From Brienomyrus brachyistius (lineage: Eukaryota > Chordata > Actinopteri > Osteoglossiformes > Mormyridae), in NCBI RefSeq assembly GCF_023856365.1, contig NC_064548.1, forward strand, positions 22,678,461 to 22,742,460: a DNA stretch of 64,000 nt, in the 5' to 3' direction. Every line of letters begins with the position of its first letter. Position 1 is the first letter of the stretch. The position numbers and the translations under genes are program-made. A model generated the notes under the pieces. The model searched no databases, was not told the origin of the DNA, and was given only the letters and a program-made list of their open reading frames with translations. Below are positions 1 to 13,449 of the stretch, one piece after another.

Positions 1-838
1 CCATTATCTTGCCGAAAGAGACTGTGAATGGACAAGACTGGTGGGAGACGATTCACATTGACCAAATGCGGTCAATGAAGGAATCCCATCGCAGGGCTCT
101 CGTGGGTCTGCCCCCGAAGACGTCCTCTGTGACGTGACGGTCGAAGTTGCATGTCACAGTCATCCTCGCTGAGCACCGCGCTGAATTAACAAAAGGCTGG
201 TGGGTGATTGGTACTGCTGGTATGTTGACATTTATTTTTCGCGCGTGTCGGCCTTTGCCAGACAGAGGCGGCCTGTCTTGCCCCGTGACAGTCAAGCCAT
301 TTCTGCTTGCTGTCGGGAACCTGGCCAGCGGTAGCCCCACCTCCCCGCTGGTGCCCCACCTCCCCGCTCGTTCACAGCACCGTCACTGGCCCTCACTAAC
401 ATGCACGCTGCACGTGAGCATTTACAGCTTCGGGAAACAGTTTGTATTAGACTGTTAGGGAAGCATTTATGTTGTTGTTGTTTTTTTCTAAAAGGATTAG
501 AGACTTAAAATGTGAAATCATCCTTGATCTCCCCTTCAGTTTCAAAGGGGAGGCAGGAGCACTGCGAGCTGCTAACCCCCTCGCGGAGTGCCAGTGCGTC
601 TCTGTGCTCACGCTGCAGCACCTGCTTTGTGTGGCTGACCGAAGAGAGGTCAGCTTTATGGGGGGGTCTCTTTCTGAGATGTATTTTTTTTTACCTTTGG
701 AGCAGTATGTGTGGAGGCAGCAGAGCTCCAGGGAGAAGGAGCTGAGAGCGGCGCCGATAGCTAGCCCAGAAGACTTACTGCATGGATCCGGACAATAGAG
801 AGCAGCACTGGGAGAGGGCAACAAGAGCTCGGCTGGCG

Positions 839-840
<2 letters not shown>

Positions 841-868
<28 letters not shown>
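841..868. repeat. (GT)n microsatellite
   Basis: A pure GT run of about 14 units, continuing in degenerate form to about 905, where a dispersed repeat begins. Confidence 0.95.
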
Positions 869-871
<3 letters not shown>

Positions 872-904
872 CGTGTGTCTGTGGGCATGCACACGTGTGT
901 GTCT

Positions 905-1121
905 TTGTGTATGGATTATGTTTATATTACATTATGAGGACCAAAAGGCCCCCACGATGTCATGAAAACCTGGTATTTTTAAGACCTGTGAAAGCAATCA
1001 AAAAACTTTGTTTGGTTACTTATGGTTAAGGTTAGGGCTGGGTAGGGGTTAAGGTTGCCATGTTGGGATTAGAGTTTTCTCCATAGAAATGAATGTAGAG
1101 TCCCCACAAAGATATAATTAC

Positions 1122-1128
<7 letters not shown>
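905..1128 (+). repeat. TG-flanked dispersed repeat, copy A
   Basis: The order is a TATATTACATTATGAGGACC-type start, GCAATCAAAAA, GGTTACTTATGGTTAAGG, GGGATTAGAG, CCATAGAAATGAATG and GTCCCCACAAAG. The same order recurs at 13450-13680 and 13724-14019 (reverse) and 30775-31078 (forward). TG tracts flank both sides. No coding capacity. I cannot name the family. Confidence 0.85.
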
Positions 1129-1153
<25 letters not shown>

Positions 1154-1510
1154 CTGTGTGTATATCTGTGTGTGTGTGTCTGTGTGTATATCTGTGTGTG
1201 TGTGTGCGTGCCTGTGTGCCTGTGTGTGTATGTGTGTGTGTGTCTGTGTGTGTATGTCTGTGTGTGTGTCTGTGTGTATATCTGTGTGTGTGTGTCTGTA
1301 TGTATATCTGTGTGTGTTTGTGTGTGCGAGCCTGTGTGTCTGTGTGTGTATGTGTGTGTGTGTCTGTGTGTGTATGTCTGTGTGTGTGTCTGTGCCCGTG
1401 TGTCTGTGTGTGTATGTGTGTGTGTGCATGCCTGTGTGTGTATCTGTGTGTGTGTGTGCGTGCCTGTGTGTGTGTCTGTGTGTGTGTCTGTGCCCGTGTG
1501 TCTGTGTGTC
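1129..1510. repeat. TG/TCTG compound minisatellite
   Basis: About 380 bp of TG units broken by TCTG, TATA and GCCTG variants. The stretches at 1201-1271 and 1321-1391 are nearly identical (two mismatches), showing a 120-bp higher-order duplication. Confidence 0.93.
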
Positions 1511-1949
1511 AGCCCGCAGAGAGCTACACCTCCTCAGACCTCCAGCTGGATGTTGAGAGGTGACGGGGGGGTTGTAATACTATTGTTCTTAATTACTGCG
1601 CCTCAAAATCAATAGGCAGCGTGACGAGTTTCATTATGTGTAATGCAGTGGAGAGCGGGCGGATTATGCGTGCTAGTTGTTCCCGCTAGTGGATAGACAG
1701 TCAGCAGGAGAACTGATCCACCTGCCCTCTGCCTCAGCACCGGTTGGATAAGCACCTTTAAGGGAATAACGGAAGCTTTGCCAATCAATGTGTTATGTTG
1801 TAAGGGAAAGGGGCTAATAACAGACTCCTTCTTAACGTGCTGTGGTTCCCAGTATCAGGGTGAAGATATGTTTTCTTCTTTTTCTGTTTTGTCTCATATT
1901 TATGTTTCATTTTTTATGCAATGCATAGCTGACACATCTAAAGCAGCAC

Positions 1950-1994
1950 TCCTCTCCTCTCCTCTCCTCTCCTCCCCTCTCCTCCCCTCTCCTC
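1950..1994. repeat. CCTCT pentamer repeat
   Basis: A polypyrimidine tract of CCTCT units with a few CCCCTCT variants. Confidence 0.9.
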
Positions 1995-4900
1995 TGTCCC
2001 CGCTGGGTACTTTCCTGGAGCATCTTGGCCTTTCTGAAGGGTGCTACATCAGCATGAACTAGCAACCTCCAAGATACCTGTCTGTGACCTTAGTCTCCGC
2101 TGGCCGCTTGGAGATTTCAGCAGCGGGGAGAAACATATTCAGGAGTAGAATCTGAGTCTCTGGACCTCAGCATTTGGATTGTGCCAACGTCCCCGACTCG
2201 TGGGGTGCATAATACACGAGGTCTTGTGGACTGAGGCTGAGCAGAAGTGCTTGATTCCCCCCCCACCCCCCATTTACAGATTTTTTTCTTGTTGTCTTTT
2301 TGTTTTAAACTACTATCATTCAGCTTTTGACACAAAGTCATGAAGAAAACGCAAAACACGACACGTGCCCCCCCCATCCCTTTCCCCGAATGCAAACGCC
2401 TGACACTGCCATATTCTCAGCTCTCATTATTGATCTGCATTAATGTGTGAGTGCGCTTGGTTTTTTAAATAAGCTTATAAGAGAAAACGTGTCTCTGATG
2501 GAAAGATAAAGAGAATTACATAGTGGTCTCTGGAAAAAAAAACCCTCCTCCCGTTTTCCTCTGATCTTTCAAGCATGGAGGTTAGTCTCCAAATCCAAAT
2601 TTAGCAGAGTTTCTAAATTTGCCATACATCACGTACATCTCCGTTTGCCATGGCGATCCTCCCGCAATTTCCCTCGATTTCTGCGACCCATTTTGGTGTC
2701 TGCCTCTTGGTTTCTAGCTATCTCCGTTCAGCTGCCTGAAGATTACCGGCGGCGGGCTCGTCTGATTAGCCATAATCCCCCCAGGCCGCGCTGTCCATGT
2801 GGCGTGTCTCACTACCTGTGCTCGACGTGCGTGCATATGGAGAGCGTTAGCACACAGCTCGGTGTTTCACAACAAGTGCGAGAGCGACGATAGCGCGTCT
2901 GGCCGCTAATTTCAGCACTCGGCCAGATGGTTCGCTACCGTGACGTTCTCCACTTTTTATTTATTTGCTGTTCTGCTTGTTTGAAAGGTTGTGAACAGAA
3001 ATGGAAAATAAACGTTTCGAGGCTGCTGCGGCTATGGGAGCAAATAGACCCCCTTCCCAGCCCAAGGAAGAGTTCATTGCTCTGACGGCCAGCCGGTGAC
3101 CCCCCCCCCCCCCCACCGTGTGTGAAGCACATTCCCAGCAGCGACGCACGTGGCCGTTTGAGCCAAAGCTTGCGATTCTGCAACAGACATCAGCGAAACG
3201 ATGTCGGCCCCGTTCTCGTTAATTAGCGCACCGCTAAAGTAATTAGCACGGGTGTCATTGCGTGGGTGTGGTGATGGGCACAGGAGCGCACGGGCCAAAG
3301 CTTGATTGCGGCCATTAATGGGAGGGGGGCGTAGGCTTCATACTCCTGAGACCTTGTAGAGGGCGCACAAATCTGGGTTTATGGTTTCAGCCTTGATGTC
3401 AGCCATTGCTGGTGATCCCTCCTTGTGCGTGTTTGTTTGATCCCTCGAATCCTTCTGCACTATGGGTCGCCCGTCCTTATGGGGGCATATTCCATGCAGC
3501 TATCGAACCAGGCAAAGACTGTTCTGCCCTACCATGCTGTCCGAACCAGAACTGCGAGAGCCCACCTAATCAGACAGAGGGGTCCATAAATCACACGTAA
3601 AATACGAAGTGCACTTCGCAGTGAGATAGATATGTATTACAAAATAATGTTTGGTTCTGTTTTGCTTGCAAGCAACAGGGAGTCTGTCATGGCGAAATTG
3701 CAGCTTGTGTTTCTCTTCTACGGCCCAAGCGCCCTGCGTGTGCCTGTAGGGATCCGCTCTCGAATCTCTGCGGCCGAGTTCGGTGCCTTCGTATCTAGGT
3801 GCGGAGAAGCAGTTTCTTGGCAAAGCGCGCCGCTGAGGACGGCAGCTCTCGAGACGGCGCAGACACAAAGCCGCCTCTGCGTCTAACGGGAGGAAGATCA
3901 CACCCCGCACCCGTCGGCAAGCTGTAGCCTCACGGAACCTTGCAGCTCTCGTAGGCCCGCGTGCATGTCAGGCGTTTTTGGGCTGCGGGTAAGTTTTATT
4001 TTCAAAAGTGTGTTTGTTTCATACTGTATAGTTCGTGCTGTTTCTTTTTTCTACTTTTGGGTGTGTGTGTGTGTGTGCGTGTGAGTGTTTGCCTTCAGCT
4101 TGACGTCCTTTGAGGGGGATGTGTATCTTATTCTGTTAACATCTCTTGTCTCTTGTAACGTACAGGGCTGCTTAGTCTTAAATCCATGCGGCTGTCTTTT
4201 ATCGCCATCTCGGGTGACATCACGATGTGGATGTCTTCCAAAAGATATTGTCTGATTGGTCCAGCTCAGCAATGTCACAGCTGGTTGCTGGGTGACTCTC
4301 AGTGCCAGGGGGGGGGGGCGGAGCCTGCAGGGTAATAGCAGCCGGAGCACACGATCGTTAATCTCGATGCATTTCTGCAGATTTGAATCCGCCCACATTT
4401 TGTTGCGTTATGCAGCCGCCTCATACACTCAAAGACAACTTCAGCATGTTTGAAGCGGCTTCCATTCAAGGTCTGTACTAGAGAGTGCAGTGGATTACTC
4501 AGCATGGAGTGATATCAGGTGACAAGGCTCAGGGGAAACCTCATCATCACTGAGGTCTTCCCCCATTGGCTCATTAGCGGATGCTAAGGATTTATATATG
4601 AGGTCACACGGCTCTGAGGTCAGGCTGTACTGCTCTCCACTCTCAGGACCTGAGATAAGAGTGTACTTAATGGGCTACTTGACCTAAGCCAAAGGTCCAA
4701 CAGGAGCCAAAAAGTGATTTAAAACCTTGGGTGAGTCTGAGTAGCATCGAAGCCAGACCTCCTGGAGTAAGAGCTCTTTAGGCACCATGATGCAGTCTTC
4801 TTAGCCTCCTCTTGCGGGTCACCGAAGCTTCTCTTCACCGTGTGGCCGGTACAGACGAAGTGGTCATCCTTCTCTTTTTTTGCGGGTCATTATTCTCCTC

Positions 4901-5293
4901 AAACGTCACTTTGCGAACTTCAGCCGTTTAGTGAGAAGTCCTCACTTTAAGACGTTATGGCCCAATGCATGTTGATTGTGTAAAAAAGACAAGATAGTCT
5001 AATTGATCAGCTCTCTTGTAAACAGTTGGGGTATTGATGTCCTATCCCATAATGCACTGGTCCCCCATCTGCAGTGTTCTAGAGGATGGGACCGGTAGCA
5101 TGAAATATATGCATAAAAATGTGCACTGGCCCTGCCTGGATGTGAATTTTCCTTTTTTCCGATGTACCTTTCCTCCATCCCCTGTCACCCTGTGATGTTT
5201 CGGGAACAGTGGTCCTGATTTTGAAGCCACACACGTCCCTGGGAGAAATGCAAGGTTTCATTCACTTGCCAAATGTTGGTCCCTGCCCCCGCA

Positions 5294-5317
5294 TACACAC
5301 ACACACACACACACACA
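5294..5317. repeat. (CA)n microsatellite
   Basis: About twelve CA units. Confidence 0.93.
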
Positions 5318-6380
5318 TCCCCCTTCCCCCCAGCTACCCAATTCATCAGAACCCAAACCTAAGGAAAACCCAACTGAAAAGAGTCCATCCAGCTCCCCAT
5401 CCAGCTCCCCATCCAGCAGCCCCGCTGCACCACAGATATGGCCTCCCCTCTTTCAGTCTGTCTCTTGTCTTGATCCCTCTTTCGCATCCCTCTTTTCTGT
5501 TGCGGTTTAAATCAAGATTTGTGCCGACCAAGGTTTTTCCATCAAAGACACCGAGAGCCTGTTTTCATAACTCAGTGCTAAGCTTTCCGTTAAAAATAAA
5601 GCAGGCATTTGAAATGTTTTCGCTTTTGTTTTTCATCGTTGCTATGCCGGCATATTGACAGTTACTGCAGTTTTAAAGTTTTGAAGTCTTTCAGGTTTTT
5701 GGACTATGCCTGCAAAACTGACGGCCAAACCGGCTCCAGTCCAAGATCTAAAATCCCATTTCTGCTCTCCTAGTATCCCGCTTGCAGCTGATCACCACCT
5801 GCCAATGGTGCCCTAATATCAGGATTTTGTGCCTCATTCCGACGGCATGTGTGATTTTTCCCCAGTAGATCACTGCAGTCTCTCTGGAGATAACATCAAA
5901 TTAAGGTGTCCACATTGATCTACGGTGTCCATATCAATCTATATGGGCTCATCCGTAAGGAGTGTCAATAATGCAGTTCTCGCATTAGAGTCTACGCCAT
6001 CTACTCTCAACGGTATCTACATCAATCCATGACGTCTTTATCTATCTGCAGTGGCCAGCATGGAGTGAACATCAATATAGACTGACTACAGCAAACTATG
6101 GTGGCTGCATTGACCGGAGGTTCTTAAGATCAAATCCAGAATCACTGTTTTTGGGAGGTTTCTGTGAAAATGCATCATGGTGAGGCTTGCAGCCGTGGTC
6201 CACATCCTATATGTATCAATGTGTGACGAACCTTCTCTGGAACATCTGAAACTATTTAACTTTAGATTCATATGTTTGTAAATATTTCCTCTATATTTCT
6301 TACAGAGTTGGTAAAACTCTGGTTAGCTTTCTGTAACCATTAGTGGATGATACTGTCTTCTTATATTTAATACAAATAGA

Positions 6381-6508
6381 CCAGTGTTTCCCAGCCTGGT
6401 CCTTGGGGACCCACAGATGGTCCACATTTTTGTTCCCTTCTAGCTCCCTGGGAGGGAGCAAAAACGTAGACCGTCTGTGGGACGCCAAGGACTGGATTGG
6501 GAAACACC
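6381..6508. mobile_element. Foldback MITE-like element, copy 1
   Basis: Two arms of about 60 nt pair around a CTCCCTGGGAG centre (6444-6454). The left arm carries GTTTCCCAGCCTGGTCCTTG and CAGATGGTCCACATTTTTG. The right arm is the near reverse complement. It has no coding capacity and looks like a non-autonomous DNA transposon. A second, partial copy is at 9202-9279. Confidence 0.75.
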
Positions 6509-9201
6509 GAAATATCCCTTCCCAGCGAGCAACTCGGTCAGGGTTTCAAACAATGGTAGCACATGAGACTGGGCTGCAGCTTGCAATTAGCATATAGCAT
6601 AAGATCCGAGACCGACTTCCGCGTGATGCCCTCACGCGCTGCCCCATCCGGGCTAGCTCAGCATGGGAAGCCTTGGCAGGCCCCTATGCCTGCTCCATGC
6701 TCCTTGCCCTGGGAAAAGCTCCAAACTGCACAAGCCCAGGGCGAGCGACAACTGGGGGAGTGAGTGCTTGGGCTAGAACAGCGGACTCCCAGGCACTGAG
6801 CATAATATACAGACGCTTCGTCCACTCGGATCTGTTGCTTGGAGGAAAGGAAATGAGCGGGTCAAGCAAGTGAAAGCACAGTGGGGGGGGGGGGAGACAG
6901 AAGCAATCCCTGAGGTTGTGCTTTCCAGGCTCTTCCTTGGCTGCTACAGATATCTGTGGGCTGCCAGCCATTTTGATGTAAAGGCTGAAATTCTGAGTCG
7001 ACTCACATTTGCAGGAGTACAGAGTTCATGCGCCATGTTCTCCAGACTGCTGATAACTACTGACTTGGAAGCTTTGCACCAATAACACACCAGTTACTTG
7101 AAATCTCTGCTATGTGGAACATTAATGTGGTTGAAATGTGGACCCCCCTTTAAAAAAACAACAAAAAAAAAACTATTCAAAAAATGTTCATCAGGTTGTA
7201 TTGCAGTGGTGAGAGGTGCCTGGTCTCATAGTGCAAACAAAAATCTCTCAGGAGAGCAATCAGTGTACAGACGTCTACTTCTGTTTGTGGCTGAGTCCAG
7301 CCGACAAGTGGATACTTTCCATATTGCATTGAGATGCCGTTTGGTTACCAGAGGGGAAAAGGCTTCAGACATGGGCTTTAAGTGGACGTCTGAAGCACAG
7401 ATCCATGTTTAGTTACGGAGGAGGCACTCGGTCTCACTCTTTTATATCAACACTCTTTCTATAATTCTTCTCTGCTCTCTGGCTCCATTCTCCATGCACA
7501 GTTGTATCTCCAGCTCTGTGTGTCTGTCTGATTGCCTTTGGCAGAGTTCAGCTCAGGTCAAACTAGCTTTAATAAAAGTCCAAAGAATTGTGTTTTGAGC
7601 TCCTGGATAAGCAGCCGTGCATCTTGCTAGAGGCTGAAAAAACTCTAATCTCATTAAAGATTGTTATTGGCATGTAGCAAAAAGTCGTTTTTATAAGCAG
7701 ACCACTTTATTTGTGATTGAATAAAGGTCTCTTTGGTCCTGTGCCATGACATGAAAACGTATTGGGATTTTTCTTCCTACGAAAGGCTATCGATGGTGTG
7801 GTTTAACGATGCGGATTCGTACGGGAATAATCTGGGTTATCTGAGGTCCTGAGCAGGTATGCGAAGCTAATTAATGGCCTTTTCGTGTCCAGGTTTATTT
7901 AGCACGTTAGTTTCTGTGCCAAGATGCCGCATGCTGATTGGATATGACAGATGTCAGCAAAATTTTCTAACAAATTAAATTGCAGTTTCTTAGAATTATA
8001 GTGACATACACCACTATCCTGTACTACTTCTTATGGAGTGAATCGATTTGTGATTAGAAGACCCTGCATTGGAAGCTTAGTTTTACATGTAAAACAAGCC
8101 TTTCACTCAGAACAACATAGTTGACTTCATTATTAAGACTGATGATTAAATAAACAGCTGAAGAAATTAGACCACGGAGCCATTGTTCCTGTCTATATCC
8201 CCATGGCCCAGAGCTTCCTGTGTGCTCAGTCTGCTTCAGGAATGAAATATTGATCTGGTGGCTTGCAAACAGCAAATTAGAGAGGGTAGAAAATTAAATA
8301 CTGTTCAAAGGTAAACACGGTAATCTAAAGAGGGTACAAAAGTAAAACCCAAGCAAGGTAATCCTTTAATTAAATTAGGAAAAGTACAAAAAAGGATGCT
8401 GTTTCCTTGTTTTGGTGAGAGTTGGCTGCTTTTTTGCAGTTGCTAAGAAACAGGGAGACGGTTTCCCCTTGATTGCCATTGGCCTGGATGCTGCGGAAGG
8501 CTGAGCTCTGGCATGTCACCGGAGCCCCTGCCCAGGCGCGGTGCCCAGAGCCGGGTCGGCGTCGGCGTGACCTCCGCTGTCCTCGACAACCCGCTGCCTG
8601 GATGGACCGAGACATCGCCAGCTTCCCCACCATGACCAGGCACAGCAGTGCCTCCCACTGGCTCGGGGGTGTCACTGCAATAGGATAATTGACCCGTGAC
8701 AATATGGCGATAGCTGTCCGAAGACCCTCGGCGCCAACGTAATCCTCACAGCGATATGTGTACAGTTCATAAATGCAGATAGTCACTTTGCTACACGGAT
8801 AAGCCGAACAAGTTTTACTTTTGATTTAATGGGATTTGTAATAGAAATAGCCTCAATTAAATATTATTCAAGGACTGCCTTACTTCGTAATAGAAAATAG
8901 ATTTTTTTCAATATGTTCCACTTAGAAGCTCTATTTTACAATTATAGGAGTTTGTTTTTGTAAATAAAAACAAATGAAAAGCATCATGGCTATTTCACTA
9001 GGCTGTTTTCCTCAGCGTTGGACCCATACACAGGCTGCATATGGCACCTACCAGCCGCCAGCAGGGTGCTGCTCAGCATCAGCTGCTACCTAGGACAGCG
9101 TTTCCCCAGGGCACCATGCCCCCTTGCAGTGGCTTCCCCGCTATGCCAGAGTACCATGTCAGCGCTGGGCAGGGACGCCTCGCTGTCGATCGCAGACTTA
9201 T

Positions 9202-9279
9202 CCACTGGGTCCTCGGGGACCCCCCCAGACGGTCCACATTCTTGCTCCCTCCCAGCCCCCTAATAGGGCAAAAACGGGG
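9202..9279. mobile_element. Foldback MITE-like element, copy 2 (partial)
   Basis: Contains GACGGTCCACATTCTTGCTC and CCTCGGGGACCC, matching the left arm of the 6381-6508 element, then only the start of the right arm (GGGCAAAAACG). The outer part of the right arm is missing or decayed. Confidence 0.6.
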
Positions 9280-9870
9280 GCTCCCGCTCGACATGACATG
9301 TCAGGGCGATGACGGAGTGCCCTGAGCTCTGGACGACTGGGATTATTACCCCCCGGCGACCCCTGAAAGAGAGGGAGTGCCCCACACTGCCTAGTTGAAA
9401 GGCTTCTTTCAGTTCCATGTCTGCCTCCCTATTGCATTAGAATTACACCGCATGTGACCCACGCTGGTAAACCCAGCTTACGTTCACAGCGTTATTTATA
9501 CCGTGCTCTTCTCCCGCTCATGCGGAGGCGAACCTTTTTCTCGTGAATTACAAGCCCGTGGGTGTTATGCATGAGGATGAGGCCGTGACCCAGAGGGTAG
9601 AGGTCCACAGCTAATGAAAGCGCACAGCCTGGACTGGGCCAGTACAATAGGCAGCTGTGAACTAACACAAAATTAGCCATTTATTTTCTGTCAAAAAGGA
9701 TCATATTTTGCAGCATTGTCTGCAGGTCAATCTTTCGTGCCATCCTACATCGCCAAGCATGCAGTGAAGATTCTTGACGACGTGGCCCACTGTGGGTCTC
9801 GGAGTCTCCTGACCCCACCTGCCATCTGGGTGACCCCTGACCCCGTGATTTTTGTCCTCTCCCTCTGCAG

Positions 9871-10057
9871 TCCATCCGGGAGGTGACGGGCTATGTGCTG
9901 GTGGCACTGAATCAGTTTGAGTACCTGCCCCTGGAGAACCTGCGCATCATCCGGGGGACCCAGCTCTATGAAGACCGCTACTCGCTGGCCATCTTCCTCA
10001 ACTACCGGCGCGACGGCAACTTCGGCTTGCGCCGGCTGGGCCTCAAGAACCTGACGG
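9871..10057 (+). CDS. erbb4: erbb4 exon 3: domain I (L1)
   Basis: Encodes 62 codons plus one base of the first leucine-rich, ligand-contacting domain. It starts [16 protein letters not shown] and continues through [19 protein letters not shown] and [14 protein letters not shown] to GLKNLT. The alternation of I/L/V and the RIIRGT strand are typical of ERBB L domains. NLT near the end is an N-glycosylation sequon. The acceptor is ctgcag at 9865-9870 and the donor gtaggt at 10058. The exon ends in phase 1, so its last G joins AA of exon 4 to make the Glu of LTEILNGG, a strong check on the join. Length is 187 bp, as in other vertebrate ERBB4 genes to my recollection. Confidence 0.97.
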
Positions 10058-12214
10058 GTAGGTGGGCGACGGGACCCAGACGGGGCGTCTCTGTTTGTCT
10101 CCGTGTTTTAGGATCGCACTTTCATTTCTGTAAAACCTCGGAACCCAGTTATTGACCAAAAATATTGCACATAGCGACTCCATTCCAAAGGTTTCTTTCT
10201 GGTCTGTTTGATAGGGACATTTGATAGGGACATATCGTGTCCTGGAATGAAATTAGCGAGCAAAATCCAGGGTGGTCCTGGAAAAATCTGGAAGGGTGGC
10301 CATGTCTAGTGTGTCTCCCTTACGTTTGTATTCCGTCATGCTGGTGTGTCTGTTTCGCCAGGGTGGGGCAAATCCCCACATTTCTGCTGGAGCTTCTGTC
10401 CACGGCAGGGGTGGCTCCGGGATTTGACCGGAGGGGGGTCCCCCAAGAAATTTTCCAATATGGGAGTAAAAAGTTTATACAACAATAAGGGACAAATACC
10501 TAAATGATTTCAGAAACATATTTTTTTAAGAGGCTGAGACAAAAAAAATTGTGTCTAGAACCACTAGGGCCCACAGAAGCACCGTCAGACTGCCTCCATT
10601 CCCGGGACTATCTGAAATGAACCACGGCGAAGACGAGATACACATTTGCCCGCTGTGGGGACACCAGGGAAGCAGGAAGATAATAATAATTAATACGAAA
10701 AGTAAAGATGCTCTTTGGAGGGAGAAAGGTTAGCGTCAACCTGGCAGCGATGAATCACAAAAGGCTGTTTATAAGTCCTTCTTCAAATGCCATTACTTTT
10801 AAAGTGAATTGCTTGGAAGCTTTTCTGTGGCATTTGTGGAATTTAAATATTGTTGTCTGTCCCTACGGTAACCTCAAAGCAAATAAGTCTTTTAATTAAA
10901 TGAGAGAAAAATTAAGAGAAATCGTCTTGCCGCTTAAAACAACAAGCAGTCAGCTCGTTGCTGCATGGATAATGGATCTGCACATGCCGTGGTCTCCTTA
11001 TAACCCATCATCGTATAGGTGGCAGAAATCCCTTGGAGATCTCCTATTGTGCTCTTGAGCAATGGGAGGAGAGGTTGTCGATAGAACATTTTAAGGCGTG
11101 AAGGCTTTTGCTGCGTCTCGTGGCATGTCAGGACTTCCCCGCAGAGCTGCCGGCACCTTACTGCTCGAAGGAAACGGTTCCGGAAGTTTATTCTGCTGGA
11201 TTCTCGAGCAAGGCGGAATTAACCGGGGCTATTCTGCTAAACAATGGAATCGCAAAATATGTTGTACGAAGCGTACAGTTATGACAACTGACTGAGGAGC
11301 GGAATAATTTTTTAACTCATTTATATAGCTTGACATTTTACTAGAGCAGTTCATCGTTTATTGTTTCGTCAAGGGTATAGCAGCAAGCCCCCCCCACTGG
11401 GCCCCGACGCCATGGCATTAGGCTGTACGTTAGCATCGTTAGCTACTGCCACTCTGTGTATGCTACACTGTACTGGAGAAGCGCTACTGGGGAAAACTCT
11501 ACAGATGCTGCTGTTGACCACTGGTTGAGAGAAACAAATTCCCCCATGGACACTGATGGGAACTGGAGTAGACTGAAGCCTATCACTTTCAAAGAGAAAT
11601 TTTGGCCCCAGTTTCCCTGGGAGTCAAGCAGACCTCATGTCTCGAGATGAAGGGAATCGATCGTCAGCCATGGTTCCCTCCACCGCAAGCTTATTCTCGA
11701 GGTGTAGAGGGCGGCGGGGGGTGGGGGAAGGGGGGGGATGGGCAAGCACAGCTCAGTGTTCCATAACAATGCAAGCATGGGGGTGGGTGAAGAACCTTAA
11801 TGTGTGAACAAGACTCAGTGAAGAGTGATTTTCACATCCCGGAAAACAGGTCTGTTCCTTGAGTTTTTTTAGACTGTAGCACTTGACCTAGATGGAAAAG
11901 ATTTTAGAGAAGGTACGTGCTGAAAAAGGCGGAGTTGTCTGTCAAAATAGCAGTGTGGACGTCCTAGAAAACCGCACGGGTTATACTGTGAAGCAAAAAA
12001 AAAAATTCCTGGCTGGTACACATGGATAAGCCGGACCAACGCTTAAGGCATGCTAGTTAATAGGGTTACAAGTTACCAGGATGAGAAGGTCTTATAGAAA
12101 TTTGTGTTGAATTTTGTGTGTTTTATTTTGGCATTTATATTACTACCCGCTTAGTATATCATAAATATTTAGACAGGGGTTCAGCTGAAGTAGAAAGTGG
12201 CATTATGATATTGG

Positions 12215-12330
12215 TTGGTGTCTCTCAATTGGCATTAGTGTGTGATTAAGTGAGTGGGTGTCCTGCGATGGACTGGTATCCCATCCAAGGTGACTCCTGG
12301 GATAGAGTCCATCCTCGCTGCAAGCCTATA
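12215..12330 (+). repeat. GGATGGATGG-family dispersed repeat, fragment
   Basis: Contains CTGCGATGGACTGGTATCCC, then ATCCAAGG and GGGATAGAGTCCATCC, the central block also seen at 15827-16078. Both ends are decayed and the tail is absent. Confidence 0.65.
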
Positions 12331-13449
12331 TTGCATAAGATTGTTAGATACATTTTAATAGCAGTTTTTATTAATAGGTCGTGAAACTGTAATACCTTGT
12401 ATATGTACAATGCAATAGTAAATGTATTATTTGAATATATAGGGGTGTTAAAGAGGATTAAACAGGAGCTGGTTTTAATGCGGAGTGGAGATGGTCATCG
12501 TGTGATACTGAGCACAAAACCGACACTGTACTCATAAATTAACAACGACAGCCATAGCACAAGGTACAGACTGGAGGCAGTCTGCCAGCGAGCTAATAAC
12601 CACTGCAATCATTTTTTTAGAAGCCCGATTACCTTTTACGGCATTGTGACAAGATCTGACTTTAACAGATTTTGTCCAAAATGTCATTAGCAACAAATCC
12701 AGTGACTGTTGTTGAAGTCCAGTGATGTTACTTTTTCTGCAATTGCTGCGGATGCTTAGTTTTCATTGCACGTTCTGAAGCCTTTGTGGCTATTCAGTCC
12801 GTGGTGAAATTAGAAGAGTCTTCCTTCCGGCCCGGCGGTACCATCGGAGAGAGAGGCCTGTTTGTTTATGATGGGCCATGGGTCATTTGCGCCTCTGTGA
12901 ACTGGCTTCAGAGAGTTTTGTTTCTGTCGACGGGACACCACACTCACTCTGTGAGGCCCAGAATTACTGAGCGGAGACGGGAGATGCCCATGCAGCCTGT
13001 AAAAGGAGCAACGCAAAGAAACCTCTCGAGAAAATGCAGTGGGTCAATGAGAGAATACAGCCCATCTGGGGAACCTTTAGAATTAATTTGAGTCTGTTTT
13101 AGGGGCCATTTGACTGTTCGCAATGCTGCTTTCACAGATGACTAACGAAGAGTGTGGCACATCTTAATTGGTCCTAACGTGCTACATTATAACTGTGCGA
13201 GGAAGCGGGTGGGGGCGGCGGGGGGTTGAATCACACAAGACAATGAGAAGTTGAATATATGAAGACAGGCAGCATCTGCTGGAGTCTGATTAATAATACA
13301 GAGTGACAGAGTTCTGTGAAACAATCGAAGGTCATCACAGAAGCTTTATGTCCTGTTCTGATAAGAGGAGCATTGGGCTTAAAACAACGTACACATATAC
13401 ATATACATACACATACTGTATACATACACATATACATACACATATACAT

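Larger units (their letters stand above)
1..9870 (+). other. erbb4 intron 2, 3' part (no gene seen)
   Basis: I see no exon here: nothing in six frames resembles ERBB exon 2. The interval holds a dispersed repeat at about 905-1128 followed by a long TG/TCTG tract (1129-1510), a CCTCT tract (about 1950-1994), short GT and CA microsatellites (4061-4082, 5294-5317), a decayed repeat of about 19 bp near 5905-5945, and two copies of a foldback element (6381-6508 and about 9202-9279). It ends in a good acceptor, a pyrimidine tract then TGCAG, at 9866-9870. The rest looks like ordinary single-copy intron. Confidence 0.85.

Noticed and set aside
1089..1615. Long open frames of alternating Cys-Val on one strand and His-Thr on the other
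   Set aside because: They are translations of the TG/TCTG microsatellite, with no non-repetitive protein content.
1..9870. Search for ERBB4 exon 2 upstream of the first visible exon
   Set aside because: No frame shows the expected exon 2-like sequence, so exon 2 must lie before the window.
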